Assembly: GCF_003729955.1 (NCBI RefSeq)
Contig: NZ_RJTX01000004.1
Span: 744,001 to 808,000 of the forward strand
Origin: Chryseobacterium daecheongense
GTDB lineage: Bacteria; Bacteroidota; Bacteroidia; Flavobacteriales; Weeksellaceae
DNA length: 64,000 nt
Reading direction: 5' to 3'
Both the position numbers and the translations under genes were made by a program. The notes under the pieces are model-generated. The model was not told the origin of the DNA. It did not search any database and was given only the letters and a program-made list of their open reading frames with translations. Of this stretch, positions 44,246-53,729 are shown piece by piece; within the stretch, counting starts at the first letter, position 1, and the number at the start of each line of letters is the position of its first letter.

Positions 44246-45772
44246 ATGGCAGACAAAGCACAATTTATTGAAGAACTAAACGCAAGATACACTCCGAAAG
44301 GAGAACATATTATATTGGGAAAAGGAATGCTGAATGGAGAAGTTGTTCCTGAGGTAAACGTTACGATTCCCTTGAAGACAATTAACCGACATGGACTTAT
44401 AGCAGGAGCTACAGGGACAGGAAAAACCAAGACATTACAGGTTTTTGCCGAGCAGCTTTCCCATGCTGGAATTCCATCACTTGTTTTGGATATTAAAGGA
44501 GATTTTTCCGGCATTGCAGAAGCGGGAGAGAAGAATTCCATTATCGAGGAAAGATACGCAAAAACGCAACTGCCCTATAATCCACAGGCTTTTCCGGTGG
44601 AATTGATGAGTATTTCCGGAGGAAAAGGGGTGAAATTAAGAGCTACGGTTACGGAATTTGGACCTGTCTTATTAAGTAAAATACTGGAACTGAATGATAC
44701 TCAGCAAAGTATCATGTCTATCGTTTTCAAATATTGCGATGATAAAGGACTGCCATTGATTGATCTTAATGATCTGAAGAAAGTTTTGCAGTATGTAACA
44801 GATAATCCTCAGGGAAAAGCTGAGCTTTCTGCTAATTATGGTTCCATTGCACCGGCTTCATTAGGGGCTATTTTAAGATCCATTGTGGCGTTAGAGCAGC
44901 AAGGGGCAGCAGGATTCTTTGGAGAATTAAGCTTTGATGTTCAGGATTTACTTCAAACAAGGGACGGAAAAGGAGTAGTGAATATTTTAAGGGTTGCGGA
45001 TATTCAAAATAAGCCGCAGCTTTTCTCAACTTTCATGCTTTCACTTTTTGCTGAAATTTATATGACCTTTCCTGAAGAAGGGGATAGCGGAAAGCCCAAA
45101 CTGGTATTGTTTGTTGATGAAGCTCACCTGATTTTTGATGAATCATCCAAAGCGCTCCTTTCGCAGATTGAAACGATGGTGAAGCTGATTCGTTCCAAAG
45201 GGGTGGGAATTTATTTTATCACTCAAATTCCGGGTGATGTCCCTGAAAATGTGCTTTCCCAACTAGGATTAAAAATTCAGCATGCCTTAAGAGGATTTAC
45301 GGCAAAAGATAAAAAGGAGATTTCAAAAGCGGTGGAAAATTATCCTACTACAGAGTTTTATGATGCTTCCTCTTTAATTCAGAATCTGGGAATCGGAGAA
45401 GCATTTGTAACGGCTTTAGATGAAAAAGGGATTCCAACACCTTTGGTGCACACCTATCTGATCTCTCCTGAATCAAGAATGGATGTGCTTAATGATAGCG
45501 AAGTTTCGGAACTGACGAGCAAATCTGCATTGGTTGCTAAATATGATCAGGCAGTAGACAGTGAGTCTGCCTATGAAATGTTGGCCAATAGAATGGAACA
45601 GGCTGTTCAGAATTCTGCACCAACACAAAAAACAAAACCAGTTAAGGAAGAACCCGGAATGTTTGAGCAGGTATTGCAAAGCAAAGCCGGCAGAACATTT
45701 ACCAATACATTAATGAGAGAGGGAGCTAAAGCCATTTTAGGAATGTTCGGCTTGGGCGGAAGAAGGAGATAA
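44246..45772 (+). CDS. HerA-like DUF853 ATPase
   Basis: A 508-residue P-loop ATPase of the HerA/FtsK superfamily, DUF853 group. Walker A is in HGLIAGATGTGKTKTLQVFA (residues 45-65) and Walker B in LVLFVDEAHLIFDE (about 285-300). LGAILRSIVALEQQGAAGFF and IYFITQIPGDVPENVLSQL are typical of the family. Members are DNA pumps or helicase-like; the role of this bacterial subfamily is unsettled. It lacks a visible nuclease partner. A 116-residue membrane protein follows after 25 nt, so they may be linked. Confidence 0.88.
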   Translation: MADKAQFIEELNARYTPKGEHIILGKGMLNGEVVPEVNVTIPLKTINRHGLIAGATGTGKTKTLQVFAEQLSHAGIPSLVLDIKGDFSGIAEAGEKNSIIEERYAKTQLPYNPQAFPVELMSISGGKGVKLRATVTEFGPVLLSKILELNDTQQSIMSIVFKYCDDKGLPLIDLNDLKKVLQYVTDNPQGKAELSANYGSIAPASLGAILRSIVALEQQGAAGFFGELSFDVQDLLQTRDGKGVVNILRVADIQNKPQLFSTFMLSLFAEIYMTFPEEGDSGKPKLVLFVDEAHLIFDESSKALLSQIETMVKLIRSKGVGIYFITQIPGDVPENVLSQLGLKIQHALRGFTAKDKKEISKAVENYPTTEFYDASSLIQNLGIGEAFVTALDEKGIPTPLVHTYLISPESRMDVLNDSEVSELTSKSALVAKYDQAVDSESAYEMLANRMEQAVQNSAPTQKTKPVKEEPGMFEQVLQSKAGRTFTNTLMREGAKAILGMFGLGGRRR

Positions 45773-45797
45773 AAACTACTAAAAAAACTTAATAACC

Positions 45798-46148
45798 ATG
45801 AAAAAACTATCATCTTTCTATTTTATTGGTCTGGCTACACTGAATTTAGTGATGGACAGTATTAACGGGCATTTTAGTTTTTTTGATATTATTTTTGTTA
45901 TTTTAGCAATATTGCCTTTGCTCATCAATAAAAAATGGATTTACCAGGTTTTTGGCGGAAGCATTTCTTTGATCTGTTTATATATTCTCTTGGCGGTTTT
46001 TCTGTCTCAGGCAAGGCAATATCAGCAGGGGCATCCGGATCTGCTTTGGACATATGGCATGGGTTATGTACTTAGCTTGATAACCTTATTTTTTGGACTT
46101 TTGATGACGGGTATTATTAAGATTAATCAAAAAAAATTAGTTGTATAA
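45798..46148 (+). CDS. Small membrane protein of unknown function
   Basis: A 116-residue protein with four hydrophobic segments: FYFIGLATLNLVMDSIN, FDIIFVILAILPLLIN, GSISLICLYILLAVFLSQ and MGYVLSLITLFFGLLMTG. It ends IIKINQKKLVV. No domain was recognised. It lies between the HerA-like ATPase (25 nt) and the exonuclease (11 nt), so the three genes may form one operon. Confidence 0.65.
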   Translation: MKKLSSFYFIGLATLNLVMDSINGHFSFFDIIFVILAILPLLINKKWIYQVFGGSISLICLYILLAVFLSQARQYQQGHPDLLWTYGMGYVLSLITLFFGLLMTGIIKINQKKLVV

Positions 46149-46159
46149 CAGATAATTAG

Positions 46160-47383
46160 ATGTATTCAATAATAGATATAGAAAGTAATGGTGCAGGTTA
46201 TAGAAAAGAATGCATTATAGATATTGCTATTTACAGGTATGATGGTCAAAAAATTGTTGATCAGTTTATTTCCCTGGTGAATCCTGAAAGCGATATTACA
46301 CCTTTTGTGCAGAAATTAACCAGTATTACTCCAAAAATGGTTAAAACTGCTCCTAAATTCCACGAAATTGCTCGTAGGGTTATTGAAATTACTGAAAACA
46401 CTACATTGGTAGGACATAATATTGATTTCGATTATAGAATGCTGCGCCAGTCATTCAAAAGGCTTGGTTATGATTTCAAAATCAATACATTAGATACCAT
46501 TCCTTTGGCACAGAAGCTTATTCCGGATGAAGTAAGTTATTCCTTAGGGAAACTTGTTAAGTCTTTGGGAATTCCTTTAACCAACCATCACAGAGCCGAA
46601 GGAGATGCAAGAGCAACGTTAGAACTTTTCAAGCTTTTGATTTCAAAAGATACGGAGAACGAGATCATTCAAAAGCAACATGAGGAAACCAATGCTAAAA
46701 CCTACATCAATAAAATCAAAGAGCTGACTCAGGATCTTCCTAATGAAAAAGGCTTTGTCTATTTTCAGGATGTAGCCGGGAAAATTGTGTTTAGTGATCA
46801 TGTTCAGGACATTAATAAATTCTCTAAAAAAGTTTTCAATTCCAAGTCTAAGAAATGGGAAGAAATTCAAAAAAATACGGAACAGATCAATTTTGAGCTT
46901 ACGGGGACAGATATTATTGCTAAACTGATTCTGAATTCTAAAAATATAAAGAAAAGAGAAACTCTTCCTTTCGGGCTTTACTTCAGAAACAATAAATATA
47001 TTGTTGAAAAAAATAAGCTGAACAAAGCTGAAAAGCCAATTTTAAAATTCAGATCTTTTACTCAAGGCTCCAAGGCCATCCAGTTTATCAATACTCAGGA
47101 AGCCTTCAAAGAAATTGATTCTTTTAGGAAAAAGATAGATTTTAAGAAAAGAAATGAGCTTTGGCTTGGACAGGGACGAAAACTGGGTGAGAAGCTATTT
47201 TTAATTGTAGAAAACGGAAAAGTAAATTCTTATGGTTTTTATGAGCTTTTTACGCAAATTCAGACATTAAGTAAGCTTTCCAAGTTAAAGATTGATCTCC
47301 CGCTATCTTCGACTGATTTGAATAATGAATTACAGCTGGCTTTGCTTCGTGGTGATTTTGAAACATTACCATTGCCAAAATAA
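46160..47383 (+). CDS. DnaQ-like exonuclease fused to degenerate GIY-YIG region
   Basis: A 407-residue protein. Residues 1-165 are a DEDDh exonuclease like the epsilon subunit of DNA polymerase III: YSIIDIESNGAG (D, E), VGHNIDFDYRML (D) and HHRAEGDARATLEL (H, D). After a helical linker, residues 190-290 match the UvrC/Cho GIY-YIG region: LPNEKGFVYFQDVAGKIVFS and FELTGTDIIAKLILNSKNIK. The YIG motif is replaced by VFSD and the catalytic Arg by Lys, so that nuclease is probably dead. The same pairing is known in Actinobacteria and others. Transcribed behind the 116-residue membrane protein. Confidence 0.85.
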   Translation: MYSIIDIESNGAGYRKECIIDIAIYRYDGQKIVDQFISLVNPESDITPFVQKLTSITPKMVKTAPKFHEIARRVIEITENTTLVGHNIDFDYRMLRQSFKRLGYDFKINTLDTIPLAQKLIPDEVSYSLGKLVKSLGIPLTNHHRAEGDARATLELFKLLISKDTENEIIQKQHEETNAKTYINKIKELTQDLPNEKGFVYFQDVAGKIVFSDHVQDINKFSKKVFNSKSKKWEEIQKNTEQINFELTGTDIIAKLILNSKNIKKRETLPFGLYFRNNKYIVEKNKLNKAEKPILKFRSFTQGSKAIQFINTQEAFKEIDSFRKKIDFKKRNELWLGQGRKLGEKLFLIVENGKVNSYGFYELFTQIQTLSKLSKLKIDLPLSSTDLNNELQLALLRGDFETLPLPK

Positions 47384-47627
47384 TCTTTTTTTATCATAAA
47401 AAACAGAAAATAATCTCAAACTTATGCTATGGGATTCTTCAATTATGCCGAATTGCTTTGTGGTACTGTATTTGGTGATTTTGACTGATGCGCTTTAATT
47501 GGAGATTGTTTAAATATACAGAATATTATGCTTTTTATACGTAATATAAAGTATATTATCCTGTAAAAATTAAATAATAAGAATAATCTTCTATGTAATT
47601 GGTTTTAAATTATAAACAATTTCTCAC
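47384..47627. other. Intergenic region before lysA, no gene seen
   Basis: A 244-nt AT-rich gap between the exonuclease and lysA. Only tiny ORFs of 20 codons or less were seen, and no hairpin with a T run was found. Confidence 0.5.
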
Positions 47628-47635
47628 TACCTTTG
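47628..47635 (+). promoter_or_regulatory. -7 promoter box of lysA
   Basis: TACCTTTG (TAnnTTTG), 39 nt upstream of the ATG at 47675. The nearest TTG (47599-47601) is 26 nt upstream, slightly more than usual. Confidence 0.55.
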
Positions 47636-47674
47636 CAGTTTCTTATTAACAAAAAAGAAGTTTACTTATTAATT

Positions 47675-48874
47675 ATGAATTCAAAAGATTTGCTACAGAT
47701 TGCCAATGAGTTTGGCACACCGGTGTATGTTTACGACACTGAATCTATTAAAACTCAATACGAGAAACTTACATCTTCTTTTTTAAAGCACACAAAGTTC
47801 TTTTATGCTGCAAAGGCATTAACCAACATAAACATTTTGAAATATGTCAAGAGCCTGGGTGCATCTTTGGATTGTGTATCAATTAATGAAGTTAAACTTG
47901 GCTTAAAGGCTGGATTTCCAAAAGAAAAAATATTATTTACTCCAAATTGTGTTGATTTGGCTGAAATAGAAGAAGCTATACAGCATGGAGTGCACATCAA
48001 TATTGATAACATTTCTATTCTTGAACAGTTTGGAAACAAATACGGAAATACCTATCCGATTTTTGTAAGAATCAATCCACATATTTTTGCGGGAGGAAAC
48101 TATAAAATATCTACAGGACACATAGACAGTAAATTTGGGATCTCCATTCACCAGCTTCGTCATATTGAAAGAGTGATGAAAACCACTAATTTAAATGTGG
48201 AAGGTCTTCATATGCATACAGGAAGTGAAATTAAAGATCCGGAAGTTTTTATTCAGGCACTAGATATTATGCTGGAGCTTTCTGAACATTTCCCTAATCT
48301 GAAGTATCTTGATATGGGAAGTGGTTTCAAAATTCCGTATCAGGATAGCGAAATGGAAACAGACGTAAAGACTTTAGGGAAGAAAGTGGAAAAAGTTCTT
48401 TCGGAATTTGCCAAAACAAATGGTAGAAAGTTTGAACTTTGGTTTGAACCTGGAAAATTCTTGGTAGGTAAAAGTGGTTATCTTTTGGTGAAAGCTAATG
48501 TAATCAAACAAACTACGGCAACCGTTTTTGTGGGAGTTAACTCAGGGTTTAACCATTTGATCCGTCCAATGTTCTACGATTCTTATCACGTTATTGAAAA
48601 CCTATCTAATCCAAAAGGAGCGGAAAGAATTTATACTGTGGTAGGAAATATTTGTGAAACAGATACTTTTGCATGGGACAGAAAGCTGAACGAGGTAAGA
48701 GAAGGAGATATTCTGGCTTTCCATAATGCCGGAGCGTATGGTTTTGAAATGAGCTCCAACTTTAATTCAAGGCTGAAGCCGGCAGAAGTTTTATTCCTGG
48801 ATGGTAAGGCTCATTTGATCCGCAAAAGAGATGAATTCGAAGACCTGTTGAGAAATCAGATCGAAGTATTGTAG
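47675..48874 (+). CDS. lysA: Diaminopimelate decarboxylase
   Basis: LysA makes L-lysine from meso-diaminopimelate with PLP. It is 399 residues from the ATG at 47675; an upstream in-frame start would add 14 and overlaps the promoter. The PLP-binding Lys is in FFYAAKALTNINIL (about residue 45), GLHMHTGSEI matches the conserved substrate block, and LDMGSGFKIPYQDSE and EPGKFLVG are the phosphate-binding and active-site segments. CETDTFAWDR holds the active-site Cys and FHNAGAYGFEMSSNFNS the C-terminal block. It is a single gene with a terminator at 48913-48947. Confidence 0.96.
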   Translation: MNSKDLLQIANEFGTPVYVYDTESIKTQYEKLTSSFLKHTKFFYAAKALTNINILKYVKSLGASLDCVSINEVKLGLKAGFPKEKILFTPNCVDLAEIEEAIQHGVHINIDNISILEQFGNKYGNTYPIFVRINPHIFAGGNYKISTGHIDSKFGISIHQLRHIERVMKTTNLNVEGLHMHTGSEIKDPEVFIQALDIMLELSEHFPNLKYLDMGSGFKIPYQDSEMETDVKTLGKKVEKVLSEFAKTNGRKFELWFEPGKFLVGKSGYLLVKANVIKQTTATVFVGVNSGFNHLIRPMFYDSYHVIENLSNPKGAERIYTVVGNICETDTFAWDRKLNEVREGDILAFHNAGAYGFEMSSNFNSRLKPAEVLFLDGKAHLIRKRDEFEDLLRNQIEVL

Positions 48875-48912
48875 TTTCTGTCTTAAGAATCTACTTTAAC
48901 ATAACAATCATA

Positions 48913-48948
48913 GAAAACTTCACACATTGGCGTGAAGTTTTCTTTTTG
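48913..48948 (+). terminator. Terminator of lysA
   Basis: Stem GAAAACTTCAC / GTGAAGTTTTC followed by TTTTTG, 39 nt after the lysA stop. Confidence 0.85.
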
Positions 48949-48988
48949 TAAATTGTAATTTTGCAGTATAATCACAAATAATAATTTT

Positions 48989-49471
48989 ATGAAAGCAATA
49001 ACATTATTTATAGGACTTTTCATGGCAAACTTTTCATTTGCCCAGGATCTTGAAGACAGAGATGATTCTTTTATCACGGAAAATAATAAGAATCTTTTAA
49101 AAATAGATATTAAAGAGCCTTTCATGCAGGTTGCTATAAAAAATTGTAATGATTTTAAACCGGCAAGTTTTGAAGGCGGGGCTGCAGCTTATAAAGAGAT
49201 TCTTAAGAAATATATGTATACCTATTTGAATTCAGACTTCTATACATTAAACGGAGAGTTTACTTTTACGCTTACTATTGATGCTACCGGTAAAGTAATA
49301 GACGTGACAGGGGATCCTAAAGTTCTGAACAGTGAAATTTTCTTTGATGATATGCAGTATGTGGTAAGAAGAATTAAGAAAAACTGGTCTCCTGCCGTAT
49401 GCAACGGACAACCTGTAAAATCTGAAATGAAACTTAAAATGAATTTCTCTTCGCTTTCTGCAGATATGTAA
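48989..49471 (+). CDS. Secreted TonB_C-like protein, single domain
   Basis: A 160-residue protein with signal peptide MKAITLFIGLFMANFSFAQ. The rest has the layout of the TonB C-terminal domain: EGGAAAYKEILKKYMYTYLN, then FTLTIDATGKVIDVTGDPKV and IKKNWSPAVCNGQPVKSEMK. The 'W.PA..nG.pv' ending is the domain signature. It has no TM anchor or Pro-rich linker, so it is not a normal TonB; more likely it is a periplasmic protein. It is followed 17 nt later by a larger relative. Confidence 0.72.
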   Translation: MKAITLFIGLFMANFSFAQDLEDRDDSFITENNKNLLKIDIKEPFMQVAIKNCNDFKPASFEGGAAAYKEILKKYMYTYLNSDFYTLNGEFTFTLTIDATGKVIDVTGDPKVLNSEIFFDDMQYVVRRIKKNWSPAVCNGQPVKSEMKLKMNFSSLSADM

Positions 49472-49487
49472 GCTTTAAAATAATCAT

Positions 49488-50240
49488 ATGGTGAAAAAAA
49501 TAGTTTTATTAATTTGCTTTACTTTACTTAAGACACTTCAGGCACAACAGCAAGAGGTTTTGGAAAGATACCCTTATGGACAAAGCCCTTATGAAGGAGG
49601 TACTGATGCATTAATACTTGAGATGATCCAAGTCATTAAAAAAAACGAGTTTTCTCCATGCCCTAGTACTGAGAAATATTTGCTTCCTATTTTGGTTAAT
49701 GCAGATGCGTCCATTAATTTTGTTAAGGACCCGGATACAGTAAGTGTTTTCAAGAATAAATGTGCTTTTGAATTCAGTAGAAAACTCATTCCATATCTTA
49801 AAAAGTGGAAACCTGCAAGTGAAAATGGTAAGCCTGTTGGTGCTATTGCAGAAATACAAATTGAGCCCTTTTATCTTTATTACTCTAAGGAGAATCCAAA
49901 GTTGAATGAATATAAAAAACCAAAATTTAAAAGTGGGATGAAGGTTTTTGGTAGTCATGTAAAGAATATCATTGAAAAGAATCTTAACGCTAATGAAGAT
50001 AAAAAGCTATATCTTTCTTTCGTTGTGAATGAAAAAGGTGTAGCTGAGAATTTTCAAATTGAGGGAAACTATACGGCTGCAGAAAAAGGAAATATGGCCA
50101 ACGAATTAAAAAAAATAAAAGGAGAATGGGAACCTGCTACTTTTAATGGAATACCTATGAAATTCAAATTTTATAATGAATTTAACCAGGAATTCAGTTT
50201 TGACTATGAGAGGGTTAAATATGAAAATGCGGGATGGTAA
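49488..50240 (+). CDS. Secreted TonB_C-like protein, two domains
   Basis: A 250-residue protein with signal peptide MVKKIVLLICFTLLKTLQAQ. It holds two TonB_C-like units: YEGGTDALILEMIQVIKKNE...LKKWKPASENGKPVGAIAEI (about 35-125) and KLYLSFVVNEKGVAENFQIEGN...IKGEWEPATFNGIPMKFKFY (about 180-235). Each ends in 'kW.Pa..nG.Pv' and resembles the protein directly upstream. It sits 17 nt after it, so the two arose by duplication and form an operon. The function is not known. Confidence 0.7.
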   Translation: MVKKIVLLICFTLLKTLQAQQQEVLERYPYGQSPYEGGTDALILEMIQVIKKNEFSPCPSTEKYLLPILVNADASINFVKDPDTVSVFKNKCAFEFSRKLIPYLKKWKPASENGKPVGAIAEIQIEPFYLYYSKENPKLNEYKKPKFKSGMKVFGSHVKNIIEKNLNANEDKKLYLSFVVNEKGVAENFQIEGNYTAAEKGNMANELKKIKGEWEPATFNGIPMKFKFYNEFNQEFSFDYERVKYENAGW

Positions 50241-50344
50241 CGAATATAAATTGTATGTGGGATAAAAATATTTCCATTAGTCTCCTTTCAGATTGCCTTT
50301 AAGTTTTAACTTCGATTAACCTGCCATTCTGTCACAATATTTTG

Positions 50345-50352
50345 TATCTTTG
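50345..50352 (+). promoter_or_regulatory. -7 promoter box of miaB
   Basis: TATCTTTG, 61 nt upstream of the GTG start at 50414. Confidence 0.5.
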
Positions 50353-50413
50353 CAAACTAAACTAATTTTGAATCAGCATCATATCTGATTCTAAGAATCT
50401 AAGACTTATAAAA

Positions 50414-51856
50414 GTGCAGGAAAAATATATAGACGAAACAAAACAGGGAGAAGCTTTTGCTATTGCAGAAAAGGAAGGGAATTCTAAGAAATTATTCTTG
50501 GAAAGCTATGGTTGTCAGATGAACTTCTCTGATTCCGAGATTGTTGCTTCCATTCTTAATGAGCAAGGCTATAATACTACACTAAAAGCAGAAGAAGCAG
50601 ACCTTATTCTTTTAAATACATGCTCTATTCGTGAAAAAGCGGAGCAAACCGTCAGAATGCGTCTTTCTCAGTTCAAGAATCTTAAAAAAGAAAAACCGAA
50701 TATGACGGTTGGTGTTCTCGGGTGTATGGCTGAGAGGCTGAAAACCAAATTCTTAGAAGAAGAACAATTGGTAGACTTGGTTGTAGGGCCTGATGCATAC
50801 AGAGATTTGCCTAACCTTTTAAAAGAAACTGAAGACGGAAGAGATGCCATCAATGTTATTCTTTCCAAGGAAGAAACGTACGCTGATATTAATCCGGTTC
50901 GTTTAGGAGGAAATGGCGTAACTGCTTTTGTTACTATTACAAGAGGTTGTGATAATATGTGTACATTTTGTGTAGTACCATTTACAAGAGGAAGAGAAAG
51001 AAGCCGTGATCCGCACTCTATTATTGAGGAATGTAAAGATCTTTGGAACAACGGATATAAAGAAATTACTTTGTTAGGACAAAATGTAGACTCTTATCTT
51101 TGGTATGGAGGAGGTCCTAAAAAAGATTTCGTAAAAGCTTCTGAAATGCAGAAAGCTACAGCTGTAAACTTTGCACAATTACTTGATCTTGTTGCTAAAG
51201 CGGTGCCTGAAATGAGAATCAGATTCTCTACATCCAATCCTCAGGATATGAGCCTGGATGTATTCAGGATGATTGCCAAACATGATAACATCTGTAAATA
51301 TGTTCACCTGCCTGTACAGAGTGGAAGTGACCATATGTTGCAGTTGATGAACAGGCAGCACACCCGTCAGGAATACCTGGATTTAGTGAGAGAAGCGAAG
51401 GCTATTGTTCCGGATATTGCCTTTTCACAAGATATGATCGTTGGTTTCTGCAATGAAACAGAGCAGGATCATCAGGATACATTAAGCTTAATGAGAGAAG
51501 TAGAATATGATTATGGTTATATGTTCGCTTATTCAGAAAGACCGGGAACACCGGCTCACAAGAAATTGGAAGACAATATTCCGGCAGATATTAAGCAGAG
51601 ACGTTTAGCGGAAGTCATTGCTTTGCAGGGTGAGCTTTCCAGAAGACGTATGGCATCTTATGTAGGAAGAGTACATCAGATATTGATTGAAGGTACCTCC
51701 AAAAAGAATGAAAACCAATGGAAAGGAAGAAATTCTCAAAATGCTGTTTGCGTATTTGATAAACTTGAAGGGCAGAAAATTGGTGACATTGTGGACGTTT
51801 TTGTTTTTGATAACACACAAGGCACACTTTTAGGGGAAACAGTAGAAAATAAATAA
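50414..51856 (+). CDS. miaB: tRNA-2-methylthio-N6-dimethylallyladenosine synthase
   Basis: MiaB adds a methylthio group to i6A37 in tRNA, using two [4Fe-4S] clusters and SAM. It has 480 residues with a GTG start (MQEKYIDETKQGEAFAIAEK); no ATG fits upstream. The N-terminal UPF0004 domain starts LESYGCQMNFSDSEIV, has NTCSIREKAEQ and LGCMAERLK (the cluster Cys residues), and the radical SAM motif is TRGCDNMCTFCVVPFTRGRE. The C-terminal TRAM domain ends near TLLGETV. Its product is the substrate of MiaE, also in this window. Confidence 0.97.
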   Translation: MQEKYIDETKQGEAFAIAEKEGNSKKLFLESYGCQMNFSDSEIVASILNEQGYNTTLKAEEADLILLNTCSIREKAEQTVRMRLSQFKNLKKEKPNMTVGVLGCMAERLKTKFLEEEQLVDLVVGPDAYRDLPNLLKETEDGRDAINVILSKEETYADINPVRLGGNGVTAFVTITRGCDNMCTFCVVPFTRGRERSRDPHSIIEECKDLWNNGYKEITLLGQNVDSYLWYGGGPKKDFVKASEMQKATAVNFAQLLDLVAKAVPEMRIRFSTSNPQDMSLDVFRMIAKHDNICKYVHLPVQSGSDHMLQLMNRQHTRQEYLDLVREAKAIVPDIAFSQDMIVGFCNETEQDHQDTLSLMREVEYDYGYMFAYSERPGTPAHKKLEDNIPADIKQRRLAEVIALQGELSRRRMASYVGRVHQILIEGTSKKNENQWKGRNSQNAVCVFDKLEGQKIGDIVDVFVFDNTQGTLLGETVENK

Positions 51857-51916
51857 GCCCTTTCAGGAACTTTAAATAACAGATTATTATCAACACCTTA
51901 TAATTAGACTCAGACA

Positions 51917-52342
51917 ATGGAAAAATTTCAAAAATATTGCCTCAGTGTTTTATTGGTGATAATTTGTGGAAATATTTCGGCACAGATCATTAATGGCTCT
52001 ATTGAACCTAATGAATATAAAAAGCTGTGCGAAATATATACTCAGCTTTTAAATTCTCAATATTCTGAGGCTACGCACAAAGCGTGTGTTACAAAAAAGA
52101 CGAAGTTTTATCATTCCATACACCATAAACAAAATGTAATTGGTGTTATTGGAAAAACCGTATCTGCAAAAGAATACGGGAAAAATGACAATAATGCCGT
52201 TTTTTGCTTTGTAAGAGAAAGGCATACTATCGTTCTGGGAAATTTTGAGAACAATTACCAAAATGCTGCTACAGGAACATTATATTTTAAAACTAAAGTT
52301 TCAAAAATCAGAAACAAGGATTATTTGGATTTATTAGGTTAA
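51917..52342 (+). CDS. Secreted protein of unknown function
   Basis: A 141-residue protein with signal peptide (KYCLSVLLVIICGNISAQ). The mature part has EPNEYKKLCEIYTQLLNSQY, three Cys residues if the signal ones are ignored (about positions 38, 57, 97), and basic stretches; it ends NKDYLDLLG. No domain was recognised. It lies between miaB (60 nt) and the sigma-54 activator (98 nt) and is transcribed in the same direction. Confidence 0.6.
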   Translation: MEKFQKYCLSVLLVIICGNISAQIINGSIEPNEYKKLCEIYTQLLNSQYSEATHKACVTKKTKFYHSIHHKQNVIGVIGKTVSAKEYGKNDNNAVFCFVRERHTIVLGNFENNYQNAATGTLYFKTKVSKIRNKDYLDLLG

Positions 52343-52440
52343 TTAAAGAAATTCATTCAAATTTTTAAAAAATTAATCAAAATTCTACAAAAATCAGATA
52401 AAAGTAGAATTAAAGTAAAACCATAATCTAGCATTTACTT

Positions 52441-53724
52441 ATGAGCAACGAGTTACAAAATATAAAAAACCGTTTCGGAATCATCGGGAATTTTCCGGCT
52501 TTAAACCGTGCGCTGGAAAAAGCAATCCAGGTTGCCCCCACAGATATTTCTGTATTAGTTATAGGAGAAAGTGGAGTGGGGAAAGAATTTATCCCAAAAA
52601 TCATCCACTCAGAATCCAGAAGAAAACATCAACCCTACATTGTGGTCAACTGTGGCGCAATTCCGGAAGGAACCATCGATTCCGAATTGTTCGGACATGA
52701 GAAAGGAGCTTTTACGGGAGCTACAGCTACAAGAAAAGGGTATTTTGAAGTAGCGGATGGAGGAACGATCTTTCTTGATGAGGTAGGAGAACTGCCTTTG
52801 CAGACACAGGTACGTCTTCTAAGAGTTCTGGAAAGTGGAGAATTCATGAAAGTAGGTTCTTCTCAGGTGCAGAAAACCAATGTAAGAATTGTAGCAGCTA
52901 CCAATGTAAACATGATGAAGGCGATTCATGATGGAAGATTCCGTGAGGATTTATTCTACCGCCTGAATACCGTACAAATTGATATGCCGCCTTTAAGAGA
53001 CAGAAAAGGAGACATTCATCTGCTATTTAGAAAATTTGCCATCGATTTTGCTGAAAAATATAGAATGCCAGAGTTGGAGCTTGATCCAAGTGCGGTTCAT
53101 TATATTGAAAATTATACTTTCCCAGGGAATGTCCGTCAGCTGAGAAACCTTGTGGAGCAAATGACTGTTGTGGAAAGAAACAGAAATGTTACTGTAGAAA
53201 AACTTGCGGAATATATCCCGATGGAAACCCATCTTCCGATGGTGGTCAATACTCCAAATACACCTAAACAAAACGACTTCGCAAGTGAGAGAGAAATTAT
53301 GTATAAAATCCTCTTTGATATGCGAAGCGATATTAATGATTTAAAATCCTTAACTTCGGAACTGATAAAGAATAGAGGAGCAGGAGATTTAAGCAATCAT
53401 GAGAAAAGTTTGATCAACAGGATTTATACTCCTGAATCTCAACAAGCTGTAAACCCGAATTCCTTATTATATTTTGAGAATAATAATGGACCGGTTCAGA
53501 CACCAACCATTATTTCCAATCCTGATGACAGCTATGAAGATGTAGAAGATATTGAAGTGGAAGAACATCAGCCTGAATCCTTATCGCTTCAGAATAATGA
53601 AAAAGATTTGATTATCAAGGCGTTGGAAAAGCATAAAGGACGCAGGAATAAAGCTGCCGATGAATTGGGAATCTCACAAAGAACATTATATAGAAAAATT
53701 AAACAATATAACCTGGAAGAATAA
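52441..53724 (+). CDS. Sigma-54-dependent transcriptional activator
   Basis: A 427-residue activator of RNA polymerase with sigma-54. The AAA+ domain starts almost at the N-terminus: Walker A VIGESGVGKEFIPKIIH (residues 40-57), the GAFTGA loop in HEKGAFTGATATRKG that contacts sigma-54, and GGTIFLDEVGELP as Walker B. A linker with low-complexity acidic stretches (about 290-380) leads to a Fis-type helix-turn-helix (KHKGRRNKAADELGISQRTL). There is no receiver or other sensor domain, so control is through other means. It heads a tight gene run with a membrane protein, lptE and an acidic protein. Confidence 0.93.
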   Translation: MSNELQNIKNRFGIIGNFPALNRALEKAIQVAPTDISVLVIGESGVGKEFIPKIIHSESRRKHQPYIVVNCGAIPEGTIDSELFGHEKGAFTGATATRKGYFEVADGGTIFLDEVGELPLQTQVRLLRVLESGEFMKVGSSQVQKTNVRIVAATNVNMMKAIHDGRFREDLFYRLNTVQIDMPPLRDRKGDIHLLFRKFAIDFAEKYRMPELELDPSAVHYIENYTFPGNVRQLRNLVEQMTVVERNRNVTVEKLAEYIPMETHLPMVVNTPNTPKQNDFASEREIMYKILFDMRSDINDLKSLTSELIKNRGAGDLSNHEKSLINRIYTPESQQAVNPNSLLYFENNNGPVQTPTIISNPDDSYEDVEDIEVEEHQPESLSLQNNEKDLIIKALEKHKGRRNKAADELGISQRTLYRKIKQYNLEE

Positions 53725-53729
53725 TTTAC

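Noticed and set aside
47428..47487. Short ORF (MGFFNYAELLCG...) before lysA
   Set aside because: Only 19 codons; it has no GG leader like the two Cys-rich peptides.
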